From Bacillota bacterium (lineage in GTDB: Bacteria > Bacillota > Clostridia > Christensenellales > SZUA-584): a DNA stretch of 64,000 nucleotides. A program made the position numbers and the translations under genes. Shown here piece after piece: positions 15,736 through 25,106 of this stretch (positions within the stretch are counted from its first letter, which is position 1; each line of letters starts with the position of its first letter). Under the pieces are notes generated by a model that ran no database searches, was not told the origin of the DNA, and worked only from the letters and a program-made list of their open reading frames with translations. The DNA is taken from contig JAEXTV010000024.1 of NCBI GenBank assembly GCA_023406895.1, forward strand, positions 19,065-83,064, read 5' to 3'.

Positions 15736-17520
15736 TTAGTTCGTAATATCCTTTTTCTTAAATACCCAAGCGGATATGACCGTGAAAATCACAGACAGAC
15801 CAAGCAGCAGCCCGATGCCATATCCGAGGCTCAGAGGCACCCCGTTGCTGATCATTGTCTGCACGGGTGAATACTGCGTGAAAAACTGCGACATTTCAAC
15901 AAACGGTATCGGCGTCCAGGCCAGCCAATGAGCGGCTTCGGTGTAAGCAATCTGGCTCATGCCCACGATGCTCATCACAAAGCAGATGGCAGGCACCGCA
16001 ATCGCCACGGCGATATTTTTGGCCACTGTTGAAAGCATAAATGCGGTGCAGTATCCGAAAATGATGGTAACGCTGCAAGCCAGAAATTTCGGAATGTAGT
16101 AGGCGAGGAACCCAACCGCGCCCGATGCCGTATAGTTCGGGAAACCGAAATCCGAAAAACCGAAGCAAATGCCGGTGGTCACCATATTAAGCACGGTACC
16201 CGCGAGATAGATGCCAAGGCAGATAACCAGAGATGCCGCAAACTTGGACATCAGTATCTTAATGCGCGTCTTCGGACGAATCATCAGCAGACGAATTGTT
16301 CCGAGCTGGAACTCGCTCGCCATGAGCCATCCGCCGAGGATGACCGCGAACAAAGCCACAAGCGCGGAGTAATAAAGGAAGCTCGTCGTCTGGTTTCTCG
16401 CGCCCTGGGGCACAAACGTCATATCCGGCTCGTCTGAATCGAGAGAGTTCTGCGCCACGAGAATATCGTTGTTGGCCTTATCAATCTGCGCCTGAATGGC
16501 CGTTCTGTAACGGTCGTATGATTTGTACTGTTGAGGCAGATACGGGTCTTTGTTATAGTCTTCCTCGCTGAGCAGCGTTGAATAAGCCAGCTGGCTATTC
16601 GCATTTTCGATGCTCGAAATGGCGCTGTTCTGCCATGTGTTTTCACCGGGCACAATATGCTTTTCCAGACGGAATTGGAGCAGCGGAATGGTGCTCTCTT
16701 TGATGATCTTGATCTGCTTTTTCATGTCCTCGATATACCGGTTCAGTTCTTCTTCCTGATCCGGATGCTCGATGATCGTCTGCTCCTGAATTTCGATGCT
16801 CTTGTTGATGCTGTCGATCTGGCTCTGCTGCTGCTCGATACTGATGGCAATAAACTCGTCGAAGTTATTGTTCTCGATCACTTCATAAAGCCTGTTCAAA
16901 TACGCGTCATCCTTGTCGATAGCCGCCTGACGCTCGGATGCCGAGATATTGACATAGGTATCATCAAATGTATTCGGATCCGCATAATACCGGTAGTTGA
17001 GCGCTTCCTTAAGCACCGCAATATCCGTTGTTCCCGCCTTCTCATAGATAAACTTATCATAAAGCTTCGTGGTGTCCCACACAAGGTTTATTCGATAATC
17101 TTCGTATGTGGTGATGGCTTGAGCGGCGCGAAGGAAATAATCGAGCTCCATATCGGTCATTTCCAGCACGAGATCCAGCGCTTCGGGTGTCGTAAATGCG
17201 GACGCGTCGATGTAGTCGTCATACTGATCGAGGCCCTGAACGTTGCTGTAAAACGGATTTTCCGGCAAAATTGTCACACCGTCTACCGTAATCGGCTCCT
17301 GACCGTTGTAATAGTCGCCGCCGTATGCGGGCACGGACATGGCTTTTTCGTATATAATCGGGCCGCCCGGATAATAGTTTCCGTTGGGATCAGGTTTTGT
17401 CAGCACGCCGATAACCGGAATCGCGATAGACGAAAGCAATACCAAGATACCGATGATCAGCAGGAATTTTGATCTCAAAATACTTTTTATTTCCATACAT
17501 GTTTGTTTTAAAAAACTCAT
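15736..17520 (-). CDS. ABC-2 type transporter permease with large external coiled-coil domain
   Basis: The 594-residue protein has a first membrane segment at about 18-40 and then some 340 residues outside. This external part includes a predicted coiled coil rich in Gln, Glu and Ile (around 228-285). A C-terminal block of five to six membrane segments spans 383-590 and contains the ABC-2 stretch ASEFQLGTIRLLMIRPKTR. Similar permeases export lipids, peptides or antibiotics, or move wall components. The substrate is not evident. It lies between the ATPase (18 bp upstream) and the PASTA gene. Confidence 0.82.
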   Translation of the reverse strand: MSFLKQTCMEIKSILRSKFLLIIGILVLLSSIAIPVIGVLTKPDPNGNYYPGGPIIYEKAMSVPAYGGDYYNGQEPITVDGVTILPENPFYSNVQGLDQYDDYIDASAFTTPEALDLVLEMTDMELDYFLRAAQAITTYEDYRINLVWDTTKLYDKFIYEKAGTTDIAVLKEALNYRYYADPNTFDDTYVNISASERQAAIDKDDAYLNRLYEVIENNNFDEFIAISIEQQQSQIDSINKSIEIQEQTIIEHPDQEEELNRYIEDMKKQIKIIKESTIPLLQFRLEKHIVPGENTWQNSAISSIENANSQLAYSTLLSEEDYNKDPYLPQQYKSYDRYRTAIQAQIDKANNDILVAQNSLDSDEPDMTFVPQGARNQTTSFLYYSALVALFAVILGGWLMASEFQLGTIRLLMIRPKTRIKILMSKFAASLVICLGIYLAGTVLNMVTTGICFGFSDFGFPNYTASGAVGFLAYYIPKFLACSVTIIFGYCTAFMLSTVAKNIAVAIAVPAICFVMSIVGMSQIAYTEAAHWLAWTPIPFVEMSQFFTQYSPVQTMISNGVPLSLGYGIGLLLGLSVIFTVISAWVFKKKDITN

Positions 17521-17538
17521 AATCGTATCCTCTCTTTG

Positions 17539-18462
17539 CTATCTGATCTGCGTCTTTGTGCCGGTCGTCATCGAAATGAAATCCTGTTCGAGCGTTCTTT
17601 GCGACTGGTTAACCGCGTAGATATCAATGCCCATTTTCACGAGGGTGCGAACAAGCTCCGGTATCTGATCGCGTTTCATCACGATGGTGACACCACCGCC
17701 TACTTGCTCACAGTTCGCGTCAAGACCCTTAAAATAGTCATAGGTCTTGTCCTTGTCGCTGGTGACAAAGCTGTAGCTGTAGATTTCCTCATCGTCCGAT
17801 TCCTTGACCTGTTCGATGGTTTTCTCACCGATGATCACACCGTTGTCGATGATGTAAATACGATCGCACATCAGTTCCATCTCGGAGAGCAGATGGCTCG
17901 AAATAAACACGCCGACGCCCGCGTTCTTGGAGAGGTATTTGAGTAAGTCTCTGAGTTCTTTGATACCGATAGGATCAAGGCCGTTCGTGGGCTCGTCGAG
18001 CACAAGAAGGCTCGGGCGATGCAGCAGCGCCTGCGCGATGCCGACACGCTGTCTCATACCGAGCGAATACGTTTTGACCCTGTCGCCGATGCGGTCTTTC
18101 ATCTTCACCAGTTCGACGACCTCGTCGATCTGTTTTTTTTGATCACCGTCGTACATTGAAGCAAAATACTCAAGATTCTGCCTGCCCGTCAGCCTCTTAT
18201 ATAGGTCCGGGTTCTCAACGATGCCGCCGATATTCTTCATAGCATTCTCAAAATCCGTCACAACATCGTGTCCCAAAACGGATATATGCCCAGACGTGAT
18301 AGAGAAAAGGCCCATGATCATCTTGATGGTGGTGGTTTTGCCTGCCCCGTTCGGCCCCAAAAAGCCAACGATCTCACCTGAATTCACGGTTAAAGATATG
18401 TCGTCCAATATCTTTCTCTTTTTTATCACTTTCGTCAGGCCTTCAATTTTTAAAAGCTCCAA
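17539..18462 (-). CDS. ABC transporter ATP-binding protein
   Basis: The 307-residue protein has Walker A GPNGAGKTTTIKM (about 37-45), signature YSLGMRQR, Walker B LLVLDEPTNGLDP and H-loop SSHLLSEMEL, so it should hydrolyse ATP. The C-terminal 90 residues form the accessory region common in ABC-2 exporters of the bacitracin-resistance (BcrA) type. It is the first gene of the unit and partners the permease downstream. The start ATG at 18462 follows AAAGGATATTTC. Confidence 0.9.
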   Translation of the reverse strand: MELLKIEGLTKVIKKRKILDDISLTVNSGEIVGFLGPNGAGKTTTIKMIMGLFSITSGHISVLGHDVVTDFENAMKNIGGIVENPDLYKRLTGRQNLEYFASMYDGDQKKQIDEVVELVKMKDRIGDRVKTYSLGMRQRVGIAQALLHRPSLLVLDEPTNGLDPIGIKELRDLLKYLSKNAGVGVFISSHLLSEMELMCDRIYIIDNGVIIGEKTIEQVKESDDEEIYSYSFVTSDKDKTYDYFKGLDANCEQVGGGVTIVMKRDQIPELVRTLVKMGIDIYAVNQSQRTLEQDFISMTTGTKTQIR

Positions 18463-18598
18463 TGAAATATCCTTTCCCGCCTGTACCGCGACAATATATT
18501 TTAATATAAGACGTATGAAGAAACAAAAAGTTCCGCAACATGATCATTATAATAAAAAAAAGAATAAAATAACATACCCTTTCTATGATCTGAACCGT

Positions 18599-19153
18599 TT
18601 ATTGATGAGGGCTATCCATGTCACCCATGTAAACGCGAAAAGCGTCGTCAGTATCTATATGCGTGATACGCCAAAACCCATGGTCGGCTTCAACGGTGAT
18701 TCTGGCAGTGTATGTGCCGGCCGTTCCTGTCGACGTGTCTGCCGTAAACACGATCACATATGTGTAGATACCGTCTCTATGATGTTCACTGTTTAATTCA
18801 TACTTGCTGATCCACGGGCTTGATACCCCCGTCACCCAACCCGGCGCGGTTTGCTCCCAAGCTTTTGAAAACCGTTCTTTAAGCGGGCCAGACAGAACCG
18901 CATACTGCAAAGCCGCATTGCGCAGCTTAATGCCCTTTGCCCAGAGCAGCGCGGCGTCTCTCGGGCTGCACACGCCCACCTCACCCAAAGCGGCTGTGAG
19001 CATTTTTGTTTTTACTTGCAGATCAGTATAAGCTGCCGCAGCAGGCATGTCCTGACGATTCATCATACTCGCGAGCAAGAACACTGAGGCTGTCATCAGC
19101 AGCAAACAGAAACAGGCCAACCATATGAGCTTTTGATATAAGGGTACAGACAT
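18599..19153 (-). CDS. Membrane-anchored protein of unknown function
   Basis: The 184-residue protein has one N-terminal membrane segment (about 10-32: KLIWLACFCLLLMTASVFLLASMM) and an external domain of about 150 residues. It ends in a beta-rich stretch (DGIYTYVIVFTADTSTGTAG, then TARITVEADHGFWRITHIDT). That shape resembles the NTF2-like or DUF4829-type extracytoplasmic domains of clostridial anchored proteins, but I do not assign a family. The ATG at 19153 is preferred because GGAGAG precedes it. It lies upstream of the ABC operon, 136 bp from the ATPase start, and may or may not be co-transcribed. Confidence 0.6.
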   Translation of the reverse strand: MSVPLYQKLIWLACFCLLLMTASVFLLASMMNRQDMPAAAAYTDLQVKTKMLTAALGEVGVCSPRDAALLWAKGIKLRNAALQYAVLSGPLKERFSKAWEQTAPGWVTGVSSPWISKYELNSEHHRDGIYTYVIVFTADTSTGTAGTYTARITVEADHGFWRITHIDTDDAFRVYMGDMDSPHQ

Positions 19154-19495
19154 CTCACTCTCCGATGCGTTTTTACTTATTTGTATGAAAGAAAAAAAGC
19201 GGCAAGACCGCGAAAGGCGTTTGCCGTTTTCAAACAATAAAACTCGAAGCAAACTGTTTTTCTCACGGATACCTTCCGTCCGCGCAACTTCGCTGTTTCG
19301 TTTGCTGTTGAGGCTTGCATTGCACAGCCGATCGCGAGGATGGTTATGCACAAGATGCATATGATAAAAGACCGCAAGCTGAATCAGTAATTTTTAAGCC
19401 ATCGGAAAACATGAAATAAGAAAGCATCTTTGCAGAAAGCTTCATTTTTGTACGAGGGCGAATTCGATATATTTTCATCTGCATGTCCGTGCTAT

Positions 19496-19524
19496 CAAAA
19501 AAGAGACCCTTTCAGAGTCTCTTT
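19496..19524 (-). terminator. Terminator of tRNA-Arg
   Basis: AAAGAGAC (19500-19507) pairs with GTCTCTTT (19517-19524). On the minus strand it ends in TTTTTTG four bases after the tRNA CCA end. Confidence 0.85.
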
Positions 19525-19528
19525 ATTT

Positions 19529-19605
19529 TGGCGTGCCCGGGGGGATTCGAACCCTCGACCTTTTGATTCGTAGTCAAACACTCTATCCGGCTGAGCTACG
19601 GGCAC
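19529..19605 (-). tRNA. tRNA-Arg (anticodon ACG)
   Basis: The 77-nt cloverleaf is complete. The acceptor stem is GTGCCCG/CGGGCAC and the anticodon stem is TTTGA/TCAAA, with loop CTACGAA giving anticodon ACG. The T arm is GAGGG-TTCGAAT-CCCCC. Discriminator G and an encoded CCA end it. The ACG wobble A is normally deaminated to inosine and reads CGU, CGC and CGA. Confidence 0.97.
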
Positions 19606-19625
19606 ATAGTTTTAAGCGCTCAATC

Positions 19626-19654
19626 ATTCTAATATAATCACTCTGCGTTGTCAA
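19626..19654 (-). promoter_or_regulatory. Promoter of tRNA-Arg
   Basis: TTGACA (19654-19649) and TAGAAT (19631-19626), spaced 17 bp, lie 21 bp upstream of the mature tRNA 5' end on the minus strand. Confidence 0.8.
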
Positions 19655-19818
19655 TACAAAAAGGCGGTAATTAAGGCCGAAATGAAGAGACATAAACGGG
19701 AGCCCTAAAAGGTACCAGCTCCCATGCTTTTGCAGAGCTCAACCTTTACGGCGGCTGTATCCCAGCTCTGTCGCAGGCAGACATTCATGAGGATGTTTGA
19801 ATATGGGTGCTAATTCTT

Positions 19819-19847
19819 TTGTAGTCCGAACACGAAATTGGTATAAT
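19819..19847 (+). promoter_or_regulatory. Promoter of the DUF4256 gene
   Basis: TTGTAG (19819-19824) and TATAAT (19842-19847) are 17 bp apart, 29 bp before the ATG at 19876. Confidence 0.65.
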
Positions 19848-19875
19848 AAAGGCATTAATGAAAGGAGCGTTACTT

Positions 19876-20442
19876 ATGGCGGCCGATGAAAGAAAACTAT
19901 CTTTGGAAAAGAGTACAGAACTGCTTAATACTTTACGTGCTCGTTTTGATAAGAACATGCATCGTCATGAAGGGCTTGAATGGGCAAAGGTACAAGAACG
20001 GCTGACTATCAAACCGGAAAAGCTATGGTCGCTTAGCGAAATGGAACGGACAGGCGGCGAGCCGGATGTTGTCGCTTATGATATGAAGGAAGGCTCATAC
20101 ATCTTCTTTGACTGCTCAGCAGAAAGCCCGGTTGGCCGCAGGAACCTTTGTTACGACGATGACGCTTTAAACTCGAGAAAAGAGCATAAACCGGCAAGCA
20201 GTGCGCTAACCATGTCAGCCGAGATGGGTATTGAGATTCTGACGGAAGAACAGTACCGGAAGCTGCAGGCGCTGGGCAAATTCGATACAAAAACATCCAG
20301 CTGGATATTGACGCCGCCGGACATCAGGAATCTCGGCGGGGCGCTGTTTTGTGACCGTCGGTATAATCACGTGTTTGTTTATCATAATGGGGCGGAATCG
20401 TACTATAGTGTCAGAGGATTCCGGGGTTCTTTGAGCGTATAA
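19876..20442 (+). CDS. DUF4256 family protein
   Basis: The 188-residue soluble protein contains the conserved DUF4256 blocks: LLNTLRARFDKNMHRHEGLEW near the start, MERTGGEPDVV, FFDCSAESPVGRRNLCYD and the end GGALFCDRRYNHVFVYHNGA. The family is widespread in bacteria with no known function. The ATG at 19876 follows GAAAGGAGCG; the in-frame ATG at 19858 precedes that site and is rejected. It is monocistronic with its own promoter. Confidence 0.85.
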   Translation: MAADERKLSLEKSTELLNTLRARFDKNMHRHEGLEWAKVQERLTIKPEKLWSLSEMERTGGEPDVVAYDMKEGSYIFFDCSAESPVGRRNLCYDDDALNSRKEHKPASSALTMSAEMGIEILTEEQYRKLQALGKFDTKTSSWILTPPDIRNLGGALFCDRRYNHVFVYHNGAESYYSVRGFRGSLSV

Positions 20443-20713
20443 CGTCACTTTATATTTTTCGTCTGACAAGACAAGCAAAAAACCAAGTTGAGAACAATCA
20501 AAAATAGGCGGTATGATCGCAGAAGAACTCTACGGCTGGCTTGATGACGTACAGAAATATGCTTTGTCAGTATAATTTGAACTGCGACTCACTTAGCCGA
20601 CATCTGCGATGGTACACTGCTTTGGCACGATCTGTCAGCATTCCCTCAGTCCTATGCTTTGATCTGAGCAACTTATACTCACACAAAGTTCGCCGATCAT
20701 GAGGCCCATAGAA

Positions 20714-20738
20714 AAAGGGCGATATCTCATCGCCCTTT
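20714..20738. terminator. Hairpin terminator between DUF4256 and carboxypeptidase genes
   Basis: AAAGGGCGAT (20714-20723) pairs with ATCGCCCTTT (20729-20738), flanked by A-rich and T-rich ends, so it can serve both convergent genes. Between 20443 and this hairpin I see only a 20-codon open fragment at 20513-20575. Confidence 0.75.
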
Positions 20739-20748
20739 CTTCATCTCA

Positions 20749-22167
20749 TTAACTTCTGCGTCCCGACCGCGTGTCAGGCCGTCTTTGCGCGTAATTGCGC
20801 CGTTTACGCTTTTTGCGCTGGTTGTACGCGCGGATCAGCCCGATCGCAAAGATAATGGCCAGCAGCACCAGCACACCACCGACGGCATACCAAATCCATG
20901 AACCGATGCCGGAGTTCGCGGGCTCCTGCTGCGGAAGCTGCGGCACTGCGGTGGGCTCCTGCTGCGGCACATTGATGTCCGCCTCGTCCACAAAAACATC
21001 TCTTGAAGCGGTCAGCTGAGCCTGAGCCACCGTTTCACCGTTCGCGTCCACGTATGTCACCGTGCCCACGCTATCCCCCGTTTTCACGGGAGCCTGCAGC
21101 GTTTCACCGCTGATCAACGTCACCTGCGGCGTAAGCCCGCCGGATTTGAGCGCCTCGGCCTTCTCTTTGTCCATCGTCACAAAGTCCGGGCCCGAATACG
21201 CGGCGTTCAGGCTCAGTGCGCCGCCCTGTGCGTCGTCAGGCGATGCGTTCGCCACGTTCACGCTCACGGGCACATTGGCAATCAAGGATTGTATATCCAC
21301 CGTTTCATAGTTGTTAAAGCCGTATTCAAAAAGGCTCTTAGCCAGCGGCCAGCGCTCGCTCCCGTCTGCCGTTTCATCACCGAATATCAGGCACAGCAGC
21401 TTCATGCCGTCCTTTTCCGCCGAACTCACGAGGCAGCGGTACGCCTTGGGCGTCGCCCCTGTTTTGATGCCCGTGGCGTACTCGTAGTAATAGTTTTTCT
21501 CACCTTCAGGCACGCTGCTAATCAGCAGCTTGTTGGTGTTTTGCTTCTGTTCGTCTTTCGTAAAGTTCATGGAGGGGAAATCGTATGAGGCCGAACCCAC
21601 AATCTCCATAAGCTGCTCGTTCTTCATGGCGTAAAGCGACAGCGTCGCCATGTCGCGCGCTGTCACATAGTGGCCGTCTGTATCCACCCCGTGCGGCGTC
21701 ACAAAATGCGAACCGGTCATGCCAAGTTCCTGCGCTTTTTCATTCATCATCGCGGCAAAGCCTTCAATGGATCCGCCGATATGTACGGCTATGGCCGCTG
21801 CCGCATCATTGCCGGAAATCAGCATCATGCCGTAGATGAGCTCTTTTAATGAAATCTGCTGGCCTTTTTTAAGGCCCATCAGCGAGTATCCCGAACCTGT
21901 CCAGTCACCTTCCTCACCGATGGTCACGGTATCGTCGAGATTGCCTTTTTCCAGCGCCAGCACACACGTTAATATTTTCGTGGTGCTCGCCGGATAAATC
22001 TGTTCATCCGCATTCTTTTCAAAAAGCACTTGACCTGTCGTTGCGTCGAGCAGCATCACGGCGTGTGGTTTGACTTCTTCTTCATAAGGTGCCGCTGCCA
22101 AGGCCGAACTGACGAACATCGTCAAAATCACGCATATTACCAAACAAACTGCTGTTGCTTTTTTCAA
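20749..22167 (-). CDS. D-alanyl-D-alanine carboxypeptidase (PBP5/DacF type)
   Basis: The 472-residue exported penicillin-binding protein has a signal peptide (1-25, cut near SALAAAP). The peptidase domain carries SxxK at Ser61-Lys64 (STTK), SGN at 118-120 and KTG at 235-237. A C-terminal beta domain follows, and a C-terminal membrane anchor (about 425-450) ends in a very basic tail. It trims the terminal D-Ala from peptidoglycan stem peptides. A true membrane helix in place of the usual amphipathic anchor is a mild variation. It is monocistronic. Whether it is vegetative or sporulation-specific cannot be seen. Confidence 0.9.
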   Translation of the reverse strand: MKKATAVCLVICVILTMFVSSALAAAPYEEEVKPHAVMLLDATTGQVLFEKNADEQIYPASTTKILTCVLALEKGNLDDTVTIGEEGDWTGSGYSLMGLKKGQQISLKELIYGMMLISGNDAAAAIAVHIGGSIEGFAAMMNEKAQELGMTGSHFVTPHGVDTDGHYVTARDMATLSLYAMKNEQLMEIVGSASYDFPSMNFTKDEQKQNTNKLLISSVPEGEKNYYYEYATGIKTGATPKAYRCLVSSAEKDGMKLLCLIFGDETADGSERWPLAKSLFEYGFNNYETVDIQSLIANVPVSVNVANASPDDAQGGALSLNAAYSGPDFVTMDKEKAEALKSGGLTPQVTLISGETLQAPVKTGDSVGTVTYVDANGETVAQAQLTASRDVFVDEADINVPQQEPTAVPQLPQQEPANSGIGSWIWYAVGGVLVLLAIIFAIGLIRAYNQRKKRKRRNYAQRRPDTRSGRRS

Positions 22168-22292
22168 ATCGTCATACTCCTTTTATGGTCACTGCACCGG
22201 CCCCGCCGGTTTCCCAGATAGTATAACAGCTTAACACCGTTTTGTGAAGAAAAACGGTAAAGTCTTCATATGGCTGCCTTTAATATTCGCTG

Positions 22293-22321
22293 TTTTCAAA
22301 ATCCACCGTAACATGTATAAT
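22293..22321 (+). promoter_or_regulatory. Likely promoter of the HAD-hprK unit
   Basis: TTTTCA (22293-22298) and TATAAT (22316-22321) are 17 bp apart, 49 bp before the HAD gene start. Confidence 0.55.
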
Positions 22322-22369
22322 GTATGCAGTAAAATTTCAAGTACATCTTGGCTGGACACCGGAGGAAAA

Positions 22370-23188
22370 ATGGCTTATAAACTGATCGCAATCGACCTTG
22401 ACGATACACTGCTCGACAGCACTCTTCACATACCGGCCCGTGTGAGGGAATCGATAGACAAAGCAGTGGATCTGGGGATATATATCGTGCTCTGCACGGG
22501 AAGAATATTAAAGGGCTCGCGGCGCTTTTACGACGAACTCGGACTGAAAACGGCTATGATCACCACGGGCGGTGCGGAAATATATGACGAAGACGGCAAA
22601 TGCATCTACAGCAGAAATGTAGACCCGGCAGTTGTCAGAGAGATTATCGCTTTTGCACAGGAAAGCGGGGTTCATTTTCAGGTGTATATCGGTGGCAGCC
22701 TTGTCTACCGCCAGAAAAACAAGTACCTTGAAGGTTATGAAACGGCCAACGGTATTAAAGGCAATGAAATGCCGAATTTGCTGGAGCTTGATGAGATTCA
22801 TACGCCTAAGGTTCTTCTGATATCCGACCCCGAACGCATGGACGGCCTTCAGGCGGCGGCACGGCAGAAATTCCCTGCGCTCAACGTCAACCGTTCCAAA
22901 CCGACATACCTTGAATTTTCCAGCCCCGGCGTGAGCAAGGGCGACGCACTGAAATTTGTGGCTCAGTACTACGGCATTCAAGAGGCGGAAACCATCGCGA
23001 TCGGAGATGCCGAGATTGATATCCCCATGATTAAAGCCGCCGGTTTGGGTGTGGCCGTGGCAAACGCTACCTCCATCACCAAACAAGCTGCCGATTACAT
23101 CTGCCCCACAAACGACGAGGGCGGCGTAGCCGATGTCATAGAAAAATTTGTTCTGGAGGCACAGAATGAAAACCAAGCTCAAAATTGA
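22370..23188 (+). CDS. Cof-type HAD-superfamily phosphatase
   Basis: The 272-residue protein has HAD motif I DLDDTLLDS (about 9-17), motif II in CTGR, a type IIB cap in the middle, a Lys in SKGDALK, and motif IV GDAEIDIPMIKAAGLGVAVANA. It belongs to the Cof/YidA subfamily of sugar-phosphate or flavin phosphatases; the exact substrate is open. The ATG at 22370 follows CGGAGGAAAA. Its end overlaps hprK by 23 bp, so the two are co-expressed. Confidence 0.9.
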   Translation: MAYKLIAIDLDDTLLDSTLHIPARVRESIDKAVDLGIYIVLCTGRILKGSRRFYDELGLKTAMITTGGAEIYDEDGKCIYSRNVDPAVVREIIAFAQESGVHFQVYIGGSLVYRQKNKYLEGYETANGIKGNEMPNLLELDEIHTPKVLLISDPERMDGLQAAARQKFPALNVNRSKPTYLEFSSPGVSKGDALKFVAQYYGIQEAETIAIGDAEIDIPMIKAAGLGVAVANATSITKQAADYICPTNDEGGVADVIEKFVLEAQNENQAQN

Positions 23189-24113
23189 CGATCTGGCCCG
23201 TGATTTAAACCTCAACATTATTTACAGAGGCGACGTGGACACCATCGAAATCAACACCTCCGACCTCAACAGGCCCGGGCTGCAGATGGCCGGTTTCTTT
23301 GAGTATTTCGCCGTCAACCGGCTGCAGCTTTTCGGCATGGTTGAGATGACATACCTGCAGAACCTCGATCCGGAGCTCAAACGTGAACGGCTCGACAAGT
23401 ATTTTGCAAGCCAAATGCCTTGCGTGCTGATTGGACGCAACTTAACACCGCCTGTGGAAATGATCGAGGCGGCCAAAAAGTATAACACGCCTATACTGAT
23501 GTCCGGCCTGACCACCACGAAACTGAGCCATAAAACGACGGTGTATCTTGACAAGGTGCTCGCGCCGAGTATATCCCGCCATGCGGGCCTCATGGACATT
23601 TACGGCGTCGGCATACTGCTCATGGGCGATTCGGGCGTCGGCAAAAGCGAAACGGCGCTGGAGCTCGTCAAGCGCGGTCACCGGCTCGTGGCGGATGATG
23701 TGGTTGAGATCATCAAGCTTTCGGATAACCAGCTGATCGGTCAGTCCCCGGAGGTTATCCGCCATATGATGGAGATCAGAGGCCTTGGCATCATCGATGT
23801 GCGTACGCTGTACGGTATCGGGGCGGTGCTTGTGGAGAAATCCATCGAGTTGGCTGTGAACTTAGAGCTCGGCGACCCGATGAACATTGACCGGCTCGGC
23901 CTTTCCTCGGAATACATCACGCTGCTCGGCGTTAAAATCCCCATTATCACCATCCCGGTTCGGCCCGGCCGAAATCTTGCCATCATCATTGAAGTGGCCG
24001 CGATGAACTACCGCCTCAAATGCATGGGCCAAATTACGGCAGAGCAGCTCGACAGCAAGCTGCTGAGCATCATTGCCCCCGACAGCATGAAAGGGTCTTG
24101 CCCCACATTGTAA
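23166..24113 (+). CDS. hprK: HPr kinase/phosphorylase
   Basis: The 315-residue bifunctional enzyme phosphorylates HPr on Ser46 with ATP and removes the phosphate by phosphorolysis, controlling carbon catabolite repression. Visible features are the N-terminal domain (1-130), His139 in SRHAGLMDIYG, P-loop GDSGVGKS (154-161), the acidic pair in ADDVV, and the family signature MEIRGLGIIDVRTLYGIGAV around 202-221. The ATG at 23166 follows GGAGGCACAGA inside the 3' end of the HAD gene. No HPr gene is in the window. The ROK kinase follows 45 bp downstream. Confidence 0.95.
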   Translation: MKTKLKIDDLARDLNLNIIYRGDVDTIEINTSDLNRPGLQMAGFFEYFAVNRLQLFGMVEMTYLQNLDPELKRERLDKYFASQMPCVLIGRNLTPPVEMIEAAKKYNTPILMSGLTTTKLSHKTTVYLDKVLAPSISRHAGLMDIYGVGILLMGDSGVGKSETALELVKRGHRLVADDVVEIIKLSDNQLIGQSPEVIRHMMEIRGLGIIDVRTLYGIGAVLVEKSIELAVNLELGDPMNIDRLGLSSEYITLLGVKIPIITIPVRPGRNLAIIIEVAAMNYRLKCMGQITAEQLDSKLLSIIAPDSMKGSCPTL

Positions 24114-24158
24114 AAAAGCGATTGGCGCATCATTTCATAAAAGAGCGAGGAGTAACTT

Positions 24159-25106
24159 ATGTATCTGGCAGGAATCGATCTTGGCGGCACAGGGATTAAG
24201 GCGGGTATTGTTGACGAAAACCTCTCCCTTGTTTGCAAAACCAGCATGCCCACAGGTGTGGAACGCGGCTATGTGCAGGTTATTAACGATATGGCCGGGG
24301 CCATCATCAGCCTCGCCGGGAAAAACGGTATACCGATCGGGCAGATTGCGAGTATCGGCATCGGCATACCCGGGTTTGCGCGTAAAGGTATCGCGACAGC
24401 TGTGAACCTTTACTGGATCGATGTCCCGCTTGAAGCGGAAATGAAAAAGCATATCGACGTACCCGTGTTTGCGGATAACGATGCCACCGTGGCCGCTGTA
24501 TACGAATACCATCTGGGTGCGCTCAAGGGCAGCGATGTCGGCGTACTCCTAACGCTCGGCACCGGTCTTGGCAGCGGCATCATCATAAACGGCAAGCCGT
24601 TCAGCGGCGCACACGGCATGGGCGGCGAGCTCGGGCATATCGAGATTGTACCAGACGGCGTTCCGTGCACATGCGGCAACAAAGGCTGCCTCGAAACGTA
24701 CACCACGGCAACGGCATTGATTCGTCAGGGGCGGCGCTGCGTAATTGAGCGCCCCGAAAGCCGCCTGCATCACGTGACGGAAGGCGATCTGCATAAGGTG
24801 ACCGCCAAGCTCGTACTGGACTGCGCCAAGGAAGGCGACCATATTGCGCTCGCGATTGTGGATGAGTATGTGAAGTACCTCGCGATGGGCATCGGTACCA
24901 TCGAAAATATACTCGACCCTGATATCATCGCACTCGGAGGCGGTGTGTCGGGCGCGGGCGATTTTCTGCTGCAGCGCGTGATCAAAGCCAGCGAACATAA
25001 AGGTGTTTTTACGGGACAGAAGTATGCCGACATTAAGCTCGCGGTATCGGGCAACGATGCCGGTATCATCGGCGCGGCCATGCTTGGCGTATCGTCCGTA
25101 AAGTAA
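24159..25106 (+). CDS. ROK-family sugar kinase (glucokinase-like)
   Basis: The 315-residue protein starts MYLAGIDLGGTGIKAGIVDE (phosphate-binding DxGGT). It contains FADNDATVAAVYEYHLGA with the catalytic Asp and the ROK zinc motif CTCGNKGCLE. GLGSGIIING and GGGVSGAGD form the second nucleotide-binding part. It probably phosphorylates glucose with ATP and would feed the catabolite control system run by hprK upstream. ROK specificity varies, so fructose or N-acetylmannosamine are alternatives. GCGAGGAGTAACTT precedes the ATG. Confidence 0.88.
   Translation: MYLAGIDLGGTGIKAGIVDENLSLVCKTSMPTGVERGYVQVINDMAGAIISLAGKNGIPIGQIASIGIGIPGFARKGIATAVNLYWIDVPLEAEMKKHIDVPVFADNDATVAAVYEYHLGALKGSDVGVLLTLGTGLGSGIIINGKPFSGAHGMGGELGHIEIVPDGVPCTCGNKGCLETYTTATALIRQGRRCVIERPESRLHHVTEGDLHKVTAKLVLDCAKEGDHIALAIVDEYVKYLAMGIGTIENILDPDIIALGGGVSGAGDFLLQRVIKASEHKGVFTGQKYADIKLAVSGNDAGIIGAAMLGVSSVK

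Noticed and set aside
16657..17472. 271-codon plus-strand frame opposite the permease
   Set aside because: Shadow of the permease coding strand, with no start signal or domain.
19177..19377. 66-codon minus-strand frame starting with a lipoprotein-like signal
   Set aside because: It starts with TTG, has no ribosome binding site and shows no recognisable domain; at most a remnant.
20513..20575. 20-codon open fragment (MIAEELYGWLDDVQKYALSV)
   Set aside because: Too short, without a good ribosome binding site; probably the tail of a lost gene or chance.
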